From NCBI RefSeq assembly GCF_002159845.1, contig NZ_NFJK01000003.1, positions 62,001 to 126,000 of the forward strand: a stretch of 64,000 nt of DNA. Reading direction: 5' to 3'. Positions 39,382 to 47,257 of this stretch are shown in pieces. Under the pieces are notes generated by a model, which was not told where the DNA came from, did not search any database, and saw only the letters and a program-made list of their open reading frames with translations. The position numbers and the translations under genes were made by a program. Origin of the DNA: Anaeromassilibacillus sp. An250. GTDB lineage: Bacteria; Bacillota; Clostridia; Oscillospirales; Acutalibacteraceae. Each line of letters starts with the position of its first letter. Positions within the stretch are counted from its first letter, which is position 1.

Positions 39382-39726
39382 ATGGAAGTTGGAAAACGTA
39401 TAAGGGCCTTGCGTACAGCCAGAGGCCTAACACAGGAAGAACTTGGGAAACTTTTGGGCGTGAAAAAGGCTGCCGTTCAGAAATATGAAAATGGTAGTGT
39501 TGAAAACTTAAAACGCGCGACAGTTCTCAAATTGTCAGAAATTTTTGACGTATCTCCTTCTTATTTAATGGGCTTTGATGAGATCGATACGGCAAAAGCG
39601 GAAAAAATTGACGGCGTCTATTTAAATTTGGCACGGACGGCCCAGAACCTGGACTTAGACCCGGAAGACTTAGAGCTGATTATGCAGACTGTGGTGCAAT
39701 TAAAACGGCGCAATGAGCAAAAGTAA
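39382..39726 (+). CDS. XRE-family transcriptional regulator
   Basis: 114 residues. The N-terminal 65 residues are a textbook Cro/C1 helix-turn-helix (GKRIRALRTARGLTQEELGK, GVKKAAVQKYENG, LSEIFDVSPSYLMGFDE). The C-terminal tail is short and ends in QLKRRNEQK. An ATG at 39370 directly abuts GGAAGG; the ATG at 39382 starts at the conserved MEVGKRIR. It lies between the two giant glycosidase genes with its own promoter and terminator, so it may control one or both. Confidence 0.87.
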   Translation: MEVGKRIRALRTARGLTQEELGKLLGVKKAAVQKYENGSVENLKRATVLKLSEIFDVSPSYLMGFDEIDTAKAEKIDGVYLNLARTAQNLDLDPEDLELIMQTVVQLKRRNEQK

Positions 39727-39748
39727 CCTTTAGTTTTGAAAATTTTTT

Positions 39749-39793
39749 AAGCGGCCACCCAATGGATGTAGATTAATTGGGTGGCCGCTTTTG
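39749..39793 (+). terminator. Intrinsic terminator of the XRE gene
   Basis: AAGCGGCCACCCAAT pairs perfectly with ATTGGGTGGCCGCTT around a 12-base loop, followed by TTTT. Confidence 0.93.
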
Positions 39794-39823
39794 CATATAT
39801 TTTTCAATAAATCGATATAATTC

Positions 39824-39853
39824 TTGTTAAATATATATGGATGTGTGTATAAT
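39824..39853 (+). promoter_or_regulatory. Promoter of the 2,199-residue glycosidase gene
   Basis: TTGTTA, 18-base spacer, TATAAT. A second TATAAT at 39892 has only a poor -35. The transcript would have a leader of about 190 bases. Confidence 0.55.
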
Positions 39854-39900
39854 ACTTTTTCTTTTAGAATTAAAAAATGAAAATATTGGTATATAATACT

Positions 39901-39960
39901 CAAAAAGCGGCGGAATTCAGGAGAATTATAGTGACGCTTTTTGAAAGAGGCCGCTTTGTT
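39901..39960 (+). promoter_or_regulatory. Attenuator-like structure in the glycosidase leader
   Basis: AAAGCGGC (39904-39911) can pair with GCCGCTTT (39950-39957), which is followed by GTTTT. AAAAAGCG can instead pair with CGCTTTTT (39935-39942). The two pairings exclude each other, which resembles a terminator/antiterminator switch. No ligand is suggested by the sequence. Confidence 0.4.
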
Positions 39961-40053
39961 TTAGGAATGCGATCCAGAAAGGAGGGGGAAAGAGGTAAGA
40001 AAAATTTGGGTAAAGAATTGGAGAATTTGTAAATTTGGCGAAGGAGTGATTTT

Positions 40054-43000
40054 TTGAAAAGGTTGTTCAAAAAAGTAGCGGCAATAACGTTAGCCGCTGC
40101 AATGACCGCGTCTATAGGGACGGTTGGAGCAATGGCACAAACGGCAGATCCCGTTTTAACAACGCTTTCTGTTGATGAGACTACCCACGGCACAGGTGCT
40201 TTTGAAGGCGCCTATGGTACGGATGGGTACATCCTGCCTGCCTATTACGGAGACAATTCCTCTGGCATGACCGCTTATGATGCACTCCCGGATTATGTGG
40301 ACGAGATTACATACAGCTATGAAGCACGCCACGGCACATGGCTGAAATCCGGAGCGCCGGCAGAATCCATGCTTGCAGTTGGAGAAGACGAGCCTCGCTT
40401 GGGCTATGTGTTCGACGATGAATGCCTGACGGTGCATGTCGATGTCAATGACGACGTCATGCATACCATCAGTTTGTATGCTGCGGAAGCGCAGGGGCGT
40501 GAACAGAGCTATCAATTTTTTGATGCAGAAACCGGGCGCGCACTTTCAGACAAAGTGACGATTTCGGATTTTGCGAGTGGCACTTATGTATCCGGTGCGT
40601 TCAGCGGGGACATTGATATTGTGATTCAGAATGAAAACATTGTGACATTGGTCACCAATTCTGTCCTCAGCGGTATCTTCTTTGATACGAAAGTCTATGA
40701 GGATGAAGTAGTCCGCTGGATCAATGTCAGCGCACCCGACGGCCGCGATACCTTTGAAAAGAGCGAATTCCCAATCCAGATGACCGCAGAAGTTGCTCCC
40801 TCTTATGCGGCAAATAAAGAGGTTTCCTGGAAAGTAGAGCCTCTGGAAGTGCTCGGCGATGGAGCTGCCAGCATTACGGACGACGGCCTGTTGACCATTG
40901 AAGATCCGGGCGTGTATGTGATCACCGCAGAAGCCCAAGACGGCACGGGCGTGCAGGGCACCTGCACGGTCAGCATGACCCCCGAAGACGCCGAAGAGTG
41001 GACGGTGGACACGGAAACTGGCGGAAACTGGATCGGAACGTATGGTGCGGATGGGTATGTATTGAACGCTTGGGGCGCCAATACTTCGGACGTAGAAAAC
41101 CTTCCGTATTATGTGGATTCCATCTCGTATGGCACGGAGGACCGCAGCGGCAGTTATCTTGCCAGGACCGGGACCGCGGAAGAATATCCCTATGGTTTGC
41201 CGAATCCGGATGACAGCACAGGGACCCGCAAGATTGCCTATCGTTTCGACGATAAGTGCTTGACGGTCAAAATCCGTGTGAACGACAACGATACCCACAA
41301 GGTGACGTTCTACGCCTTGTCGGAGAATGAGAATGGGAGAAATAACAGCTATCAGGTCTACAAGGCGGATACCAAAATCCCGCTTTCGAAAAAGGTAGCG
41401 ATTACGGATCTGACAGAAGGTAAATATGTCACAGTCACCTTCTCGGGGTCCATCGACGTCGTTATAAATAATGAAAATTATTCGCCTTTGAGAACCAATG
41501 CGTTGGTAAATGGTATCTTCTTTGACACCGATTGGGGCGAGACGATCCCTGTCCGTCGCCTGAGCATTGCGCCGGCGGATGGCGAAACCGTTCGTCCGGA
41601 GACCGGAACAGTTCAAATGAACGCAACAATCTATCCGGTCACTGCAACGGATAAGACCCTTACCTGGTCTGTAGAGCCGGAAGGCACTGATGTGGCAGAG
41701 ATCGACCAGAACGGCTTGCTTACCATCCACAAGAGCGGTAGCTTCAAGGTTTGCGCTGTGTCCAACAGCGACCCCAGTATCCGTGCAGAGGTCAGCTTTG
41801 CCAGCTTGGGCGATGTGGCTATCCCGGATAAGACGGAAATCTCCACATTTGGCGATAACTTCGCGATGATCCAGAACGATATGGTTCGCGTGATCTACAA
41901 TTTGGAGAGCGGCCGGTATTCTGCCTATGATCAGGAAAGCGGCCTGCCCTATATCCTGAATGCATACACCCAGGTCAACGATGAGACGAGTATCGACGGC
42001 TACACCTTCCATATGGAAGAGGTTGCGGAAGAAGATACCATCAAGACCATGCGTTTGATCGGAACCAAAGAAGGCGAGAATGGCATTGTTCTCGACGTTA
42101 CTTTGGAAGACCATTGCGGGGAAATTATCCTGACAGCCGGTATTGTCAATACAACCGGCGAAGGCGTCAAGCTGATGCAGATGTATCCACTGATTGCAAA
42201 TTATGCGAACGGTGGCGCTGTGTTTGTTGGCCCGGACCCGGATGAGAACCATGTGGTCCTGACCGGTGAAGGAAACTGGACCGTCCCGACTTTGCAGGAC
42301 GATGTCAACATTAGCTCGAGAAACAATACCTTGATCACCTACTTGGATAATCCAAATAAGGAGAGCTTTGTCCTCGGCGGATTGACCACGTATGAGTTCC
42401 AGAATACCATCAATACGGCGTATCATGCGGGAACAGCCCTGGACAACAACGGCCGCAAGGGCATTGATGCCAGCATCCGTATCTTTGACAACACCGGTAA
42501 GCTAGTCGATGATGTAAGCGGTGAGCAGGTCGATGGAGGCTGGCTCTACATGGGCGACCAAGCTATGGTAAACTTCACAGAAGAGAATCCTTACACGGTT
42601 ATGGAAGCCTATGCGGATAAGCAGGCTGAGGCTATGCATGTTGACTTGATTGATTTTGACCCGTATTATTATGAATGCTTGTGGTATGTCAACTGGTTGA
42701 CATCGGGCGCAAACAACGCAGACTTTGCCGTACAGGAGGTTAAAGACCTGTATGACCGTGGAATGGCAAACTATGCGATCCCAAACCTGCGTGTGGAACC
42801 CGATACCTATGAAAACCCGAACGAGCAGCTTTGGTGGGACGACGAGCATTGGTATGAGTTCGGCCATATGACGGACAATTATCCGACCATCAAAGACTGG
42901 AACAAGGCCATGAACGAGGCTGGCGGCGAAGGCGGCCTGTATATGCAGGCGTCCTATCGTTCCGATGACTACTGCGAGCAGTATCCGGGGCACATGCTGT

Positions 43001-46000
43001 ATAACGATCCGGAAGAGGGACCTGACTACACCGATCCGGAGTTCATCGCTCATATGGAAGATGTTTATGCAAATATCAAAGAATCGGGCATCCGTTCCCT
43101 GTTCTTCGACTATGCAGGACAGTATCACGGCAAGAGCGGCGGCTATTTCCTGGATCGTACGGGCGGTTTTGAAGACCCGTATGCAACTGCTGTTTCCGCA
43201 TACCGCAACATCTTCAAGCTTGCGAAAGACAATGTCGGGCCGGATATCCGCGTCACAGAAAACTCTTGGGAACACAGTGGCACCGACCTGGCCATCGGCC
43301 TGATTGATATCCAGCGTACCATCGGCGACAACAACTCCTTTACCCCGGAGATCACCCGCATGAGCTCCTACCAGTGGTATCGCCACAGAACTACGAAGCT
43401 CTTGTATCCGGATGTAAAAGTGTTTAGCGACACCGATATGGATCTCCGCCATGCAGAGATTACCGGCACAGCCTTCTTCTTTGGAAAGATGACGGTTGGC
43501 GAGAGTGTTACCCGTATGGATGACCAGAAGATCAGGGATATCGGCAAGTCCGTCCCGTTCCCGATCAACGGCATCACGGCACGTCCGGTGGGACTGTTCC
43601 AGTCGGGCGAAGATCTGCCAGAAGTATACGACTATAAGTTTGATTCCGAGTATGATGACCATATCGTCCTGTTCTGGAACCAGACCGACAAGGCCAAGAC
43701 CATCAGCGCAGATTTGGATGAAGATACCGCGTTTGGCGGTCTGAACCTGGATCCCGATAAGGAATATGAGGTTTGGGACTTCTGGAACTGGGAGTATATT
43801 GGCAAATACAAGGGCAGCGACATCCTCTCGCAGAAGGTCCGTAAGAACGAGATGCGCACCATGGCCCTTCGCGAAGTACGCGAAGATCCATATGTGCTCT
43901 CCACGAACCGCCACCTCCTGCAGGGTGATTTCGACGTGAGCAACGTCAACTATGATGCAGCTTCCAAGACTATGACTGGTACGTCTGAGATCGTCGGCAA
44001 TGATACCTATAAAGCGATTATCCCGCTGAACGATAACAAGCTGCTTGTTAAGGATTTCAGCATTGACAATGACGCAGTGACCACCAGCTATGTGCAGAGC
44101 CCGTTCGGCAATTATGTCGAATTGACCCTGGATGCAGCGGAAAACCAAACGGTTAACTGGACCTTGACCTTCGAAGAGGGCGAACTTGAGCCGGATACCG
44201 AAGCCCCGACGAATATCGCGGGCCTGCGTGCTTCTGCGGGCGACAATGGTATGGTGACATTGACCTGGACGCCCAGCACGGACAACAGCGGATTTGTGAA
44301 GTACAATGTCTATGCTTCCAACGAGGCGGACTTTGACTTGAACGACGATACCCTCTTGTTGACCACGAAGGAGACCTCCTTTACAGATGATGTTGCGCAC
44401 GATGGCGATTACTATTATGTGGTAGAAGCAATTGATGCATCTGGAAATGCAAGCGAAGCGGAAAAAGTGCGCACCAATTCTGTGGTGGAAGAGATCGATG
44501 TGGGAATTTTGACTGCTACAGCAGGCAATGAAAACTCCACTAGCGAAGCTGCCTCCAAGGTCCTCGACGGCGACACAAGTAGCATATGGCATACCGATTG
44601 GGACGGCTCGGATAGAAGCGAGCAGTGGCTCAATATCCACTTCTCTACACCGACGGAAGTGAATGCGTATCGGTATCTACCGCGTTCCGGAGCAGGAAAC
44701 GGCACGATCACCCAGTATGAGTTGCATGCAAGCACAGATAACGGCGCGACCTATGAGAAGATTGCAGAAGGAACGTGGGAAGCAGTCGACGGTTGGAAGG
44801 AAGTCACCTTCCCGAACATGACTGTAACCGACCTCAAACTGATGCCGGTTAACGCCCGTGGAAATTACTCTTCTGCGGCAGAAGTACGTGTATACAACCT
44901 GGTAGATATCTCTGAGATTGCAATGCGCGACGAATCGGTCGAACTCTCTGTGGGCGATACCTACACGGTTTGCGCAGATGTTTATCCGACTAACTACAAC
45001 GATGCGGCGCTTATTTGGACGTCTTCGGATCCGGAGGTCGCTTCCGTGGACGAGAATGGCGTTGTGACAGCCTTGACCGAAGGCACAACGACGGTTACCG
45101 CACAAGTAAGCGGCACGGAGCTCCAGGCGAGCTGCGAGGTAACCGTTGGAACATCGGTGCCGGAAAATCACACGTTGACCGTCCTTTATACGAAGGATGC
45201 CAGCCTCACCGTGAACGGCGAACCGCAGCGTATTGCGGACCTGCTCGGCAAATATGAAGCGGATGTTTTGGGCGGCGAGGAACTCCAGCTTGCCTTTACC
45301 CCGGCTACGGATGGAAGAACCTTTGCAGAGGTTCTGGTGAACGGTGAAAAGGTTGACTTTGAGGCGGACAGCTTCACTTATGACCTCACGATGCCCAATG
45401 TAGATACAACGGTAGAGATTCAATTTACCACCGTTTACAAGGAAACGCTGGGCCAGATCATCGAGTATGCGAAGAGCGTCGAAGATCAGGTGGAAGAGGC
45501 GGTACCCGCTGTACAGGAAGCCTTTGCAAAGGCATTGGAAAATGCAGAGGCGGTCTATGCGGAGAAGACCTCCACGCAAGATGTGATTAATCAAGCTTGG
45601 TCCGATTTGCTCGATGTACTGCACCTGTTGGAATTCAAGCCGGGCGACACCTCCAGTTTGGAGAGCTTGGTGGAGCAATTGAAGGGCATTGGCTCGGACC
45701 CCTATACGGAGGATTCGTATCAGGCGCTGCAGGATGCGCTTGCAGAGGCAGAGGCCGTTCTGGCGGATGAGAATGCCATGGATGATAGCATCAAAGAGGC
45801 GTATGATGCGCTCCTCGAAGCAGCAGAAAACTTACAGTTTGTTGCAGACCTGAGCCAGCTGGAGATGCTGATGGCGAAGGCGGATGAAATCTTCGAGAAT
45901 GCGGCATTCTATACGGACGACGGTTGGGACGCCCTCGAGGAAGCATATGAAGCGGCCCTTGCCGTCACGGAGGATTCCGAACAGAGCGCTGTTGACGAAG

Positions 46001-46653
46001 CGGCACAGGGCCTTGTAAAGGCAATTGCGGCGATGCGCTTGAAGGCGGATAAATCCCAGCTGCAGGCGGAAGTTGACCGCGCGAACCAGATCGACCTCTC
46101 CCTCTATACGAAGGCGAGCGTACGAGCCCTGGAAAAGGCATTGGATGAAGCCTATGCGATTTTGGAGAATGAGGATCTCAGCGAAGACGACCAGGCGGTT
46201 GTTGATGCGGGGACAAAGGCGGTTGTCGCAGCGATCGGCGGCCTTGTTGAAATCGACAAGGACAACGACGATCACGACAGCAGCAACAGCTCCAGCAGCA
46301 ATAAGGGCAGCACGTCTGCAAACGTTGGCAACGCATACGGCGCGGCAGGTGTTGTGGCAGCAGGCCAGAACGTATCCGCAAGCGCGTATGTGGTTTCCGA
46401 CACGACGGTAAACTTCACCTTGAAGAGAGGCAGCGCATACTGCTTCAAGATGACGGTCGTGAACGGCAATGCCATGACGCCGAGCTTCACCGTCGGCAAC
46501 GGCAATGTGCTGAAAACCCAGTTTGTGGCGAAGGTTGGCAATGACTACTACTACAGAGTGTATGCCACCGGCACACCGGGCCAGAGCACGGGCGTTTACA
46601 CCACCCTGCCGGGCAATGCTCCAGTGAAACACTGTGCAGTTACGATTGGCTAA
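40054..46653 (+). CDS. Secreted multi-domain melibiase/GH36-like glycosidase
   Basis: 2,199 residues. TTG start with AAGGAG eight bases upstream, then a signal peptide (KRLFKKVAAITLAAAMTAS). Two copies of a [lectin-like + Ig-like] unit cover about 35-590 (GAYGTDGYILPAYYG; GTYGADGYVLNAWG). The catalytic region (about 595-1380) has a beta-supersandwich, a barrel with Asp1019 (RSLFFDYAG), Glu1069 (VTENSWEH) and Asp1126 (VFSDTDMD), and a C-terminal STNRHLLQGDFD as in melibiase-type enzymes. Then FN3 (1384-1470), CBM32 (about 1485-1625), Big_2, a shared beta-domain, four FIVAR repeats (about 1803-2075) and the shared C-terminal domain. Family call is uncertain (GH36-like favoured). Alpha-Gal/GalNAc of host glycans is a plausible target. 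Confidence 0.75.
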   Translation: MKRLFKKVAAITLAAAMTASIGTVGAMAQTADPVLTTLSVDETTHGTGAFEGAYGTDGYILPAYYGDNSSGMTAYDALPDYVDEITYSYEARHGTWLKSGAPAESMLAVGEDEPRLGYVFDDECLTVHVDVNDDVMHTISLYAAEAQGREQSYQFFDAETGRALSDKVTISDFASGTYVSGAFSGDIDIVIQNENIVTLVTNSVLSGIFFDTKVYEDEVVRWINVSAPDGRDTFEKSEFPIQMTAEVAPSYAANKEVSWKVEPLEVLGDGAASITDDGLLTIEDPGVYVITAEAQDGTGVQGTCTVSMTPEDAEEWTVDTETGGNWIGTYGADGYVLNAWGANTSDVENLPYYVDSISYGTEDRSGSYLARTGTAEEYPYGLPNPDDSTGTRKIAYRFDDKCLTVKIRVNDNDTHKVTFYALSENENGRNNSYQVYKADTKIPLSKKVAITDLTEGKYVTVTFSGSIDVVINNENYSPLRTNALVNGIFFDTDWGETIPVRRLSIAPADGETVRPETGTVQMNATIYPVTATDKTLTWSVEPEGTDVAEIDQNGLLTIHKSGSFKVCAVSNSDPSIRAEVSFASLGDVAIPDKTEISTFGDNFAMIQNDMVRVIYNLESGRYSAYDQESGLPYILNAYTQVNDETSIDGYTFHMEEVAEEDTIKTMRLIGTKEGENGIVLDVTLEDHCGEIILTAGIVNTTGEGVKLMQMYPLIANYANGGAVFVGPDPDENHVVLTGEGNWTVPTLQDDVNISSRNNTLITYLDNPNKESFVLGGLTTYEFQNTINTAYHAGTALDNNGRKGIDASIRIFDNTGKLVDDVSGEQVDGGWLYMGDQAMVNFTEENPYTVMEAYADKQAEAMHVDLIDFDPYYYECLWYVNWLTSGANNADFAVQEVKDLYDRGMANYAIPNLRVEPDTYENPNEQLWWDDEHWYEFGHMTDNYPTIKDWNKAMNEAGGEGGLYMQASYRSDDYCEQYPGHMLYNDPEEGPDYTDPEFIAHMEDVYANIKESGIRSLFFDYAGQYHGKSGGYFLDRTGGFEDPYATAVSAYRNIFKLAKDNVGPDIRVTENSWEHSGTDLAIGLIDIQRTIGDNNSFTPEITRMSSYQWYRHRTTKLLYPDVKVFSDTDMDLRHAEITGTAFFFGKMTVGESVTRMDDQKIRDIGKSVPFPINGITARPVGLFQSGEDLPEVYDYKFDSEYDDHIVLFWNQTDKAKTISADLDEDTAFGGLNLDPDKEYEVWDFWNWEYIGKYKGSDILSQKVRKNEMRTMALREVREDPYVLSTNRHLLQGDFDVSNVNYDAASKTMTGTSEIVGNDTYKAIIPLNDNKLLVKDFSIDNDAVTTSYVQSPFGNYVELTLDAAENQTVNWTLTFEEGELEPDTEAPTNIAGLRASAGDNGMVTLTWTPSTDNSGFVKYNVYASNEADFDLNDDTLLLTTKETSFTDDVAHDGDYYYVVEAIDASGNASEAEKVRTNSVVEEIDVGILTATAGNENSTSEAASKVLDGDTSSIWHTDWDGSDRSEQWLNIHFSTPTEVNAYRYLPRSGAGNGTITQYELHASTDNGATYEKIAEGTWEAVDGWKEVTFPNMTVTDLKLMPVNARGNYSSAAEVRVYNLVDISEIAMRDESVELSVGDTYTVCADVYPTNYNDAALIWTSSDPEVASVDENGVVTALTEGTTTVTAQVSGTELQASCEVTVGTSVPENHTLTVLYTKDASLTVNGEPQRIADLLGKYEADVLGGEELQLAFTPATDGRTFAEVLVNGEKVDFEADSFTYDLTMPNVDTTVEIQFTTVYKETLGQIIEYAKSVEDQVEEAVPAVQEAFAKALENAEAVYAEKTSTQDVINQAWSDLLDVLHLLEFKPGDTSSLESLVEQLKGIGSDPYTEDSYQALQDALAEAEAVLADENAMDDSIKEAYDALLEAAENLQFVADLSQLEMLMAKADEIFENAAFYTDDGWDALEEAYEAALAVTEDSEQSAVDEAAQGLVKAIAAMRLKADKSQLQAEVDRANQIDLSLYTKASVRALEKALDEAYAILENEDLSEDDQAVVDAGTKAVVAAIGGLVEIDKDNDDHDSSNSSSSNKGSTSANVGNAYGAAGVVAAGQNVSASAYVVSDTTVNFTLKRGSAYCFKMTVVNGNAMTPSFTVGNGNVLKTQFVAKVGNDYYYRVYATGTPGQSTGVYTTLPGNAPVKHCAVTIG

Positions 46654-46681
46654 ATGCTTTCGTAGACGGACGCCATGCGTC

Positions 46682-46703
46682 CATTGCACTGTAACGATTG
46701 AAT
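46682..46703 (+). repeat. Decayed copy of the surface-protein gene 3' end
   Basis: CATTGCACTGTAACGATTGA reads H-C-T-V-T-I in frame and is then followed by a stop, repeating the C-terminus of the family about 50 bases after the true stop of the 2,199-residue gene. Confidence 0.55.
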
Positions 46704-46723
46704 AATCGGAAATGACAAGATAA

Positions 46724-46790
46724 AAGGGAAGGATTCTTCCCGATAACGGTAAGGCTCCAAGCCTGGGTGTTCCCAGGGTTGGAGCCTTTT
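46724..46790 (+). terminator. Two-hairpin 3' flank with terminator after the GH36-like gene
   Basis: GGGAAGG-ATT-CTTCCC is followed by AAGGCTCCAA-CCTGGG-TGTT-CCCAGG-TTGGAGCCTTTT. Same layout as after 38706. Confidence 0.92.
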
Positions 46791-46926
46791 CCATATTCCA
46801 TGCTTTTCTTTTTCAGATGGGATGCAGAACGATGGCTTCCTGTGTCTTTAGGCGTTTCCCCCCTTGCTTCTGTAGGGCTTTCCCTGTGGAGTGGAAAACA
46901 AACTCATCGCAGTTTGCTTTCTTAGA

Positions 46927-47095
46927 GAACGCCGTAGGCGTGTCCCGACCGGAGGTCCGCGAAAAGACGCTGTGCGTCCGTCCTATCAAGCACAGTGCAG
47001 TAACGGTTGGCTGATGAGGCCAAATAACAGGGAAAGGTTTTCCCGGTAAACAGAGAAGTCCCCGTCCTGGTTTTTTCCCGGGACGGGGCTTTTTA
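46927..47095 (+). repeat. Second copy of the duplicated intergenic element, gene-end remnant and terminator
   Basis: AACGCCGTAGGCG and GACCGGAGGTCCGCGAAA repeat the element at 38868-38930. AAGCACAGTGCAGTAACGG then TTGGCTGA (46989-47015) reads K-H-S-A-V-T-V-G-stop, another family gene end without its gene. A two-hairpin flank with terminator CCCCGTCCTGG / CCCGGGACGGGG + TTTTT follows (47057-47095). No gene is seen in 46791-47257. Confidence 0.65.
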
Positions 47096-47186
47096 TACGA
47101 TCTGGGAAAGTTATAACGGGTTCTTGGGGTACGATTCAAGGGGCGCCGGGAGGGTCTGTTTGCCCTGCACTATTCATCATAGAACT

Positions 47187-47242
47187 AGCTTATAGAAAGG
47201 AGTCCCGATATGCCAGCATATCGGGACTCCTTTCTATAAGCT
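47187..47242. repeat. Perfect 26-bp inverted repeat with a 4-base loop
   Basis: AGCTTATAGAAAGGAGTCCC then GATATG (47187-47212), loop CCAG, and its exact complement (47217-47242). It follows the stop codon of the Ter operon's last gene and likely acts as its transcription end or RNA-stabilising hairpin, although the T run is on the plus side. Confidence 0.85.
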
Positions 47243-47257
47243 TTTCATCGGTGGAAG

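Noticed and set aside
40054-46653. Assignment as GH101 endo-alpha-N-acetylgalactosaminidase
   Set aside because: Large size, CBM32 and FIVAR repeats suggested it, but I do not see the GH101 catalytic text; the supersandwich, barrel and STNRHLLQG region look melibiase-like.
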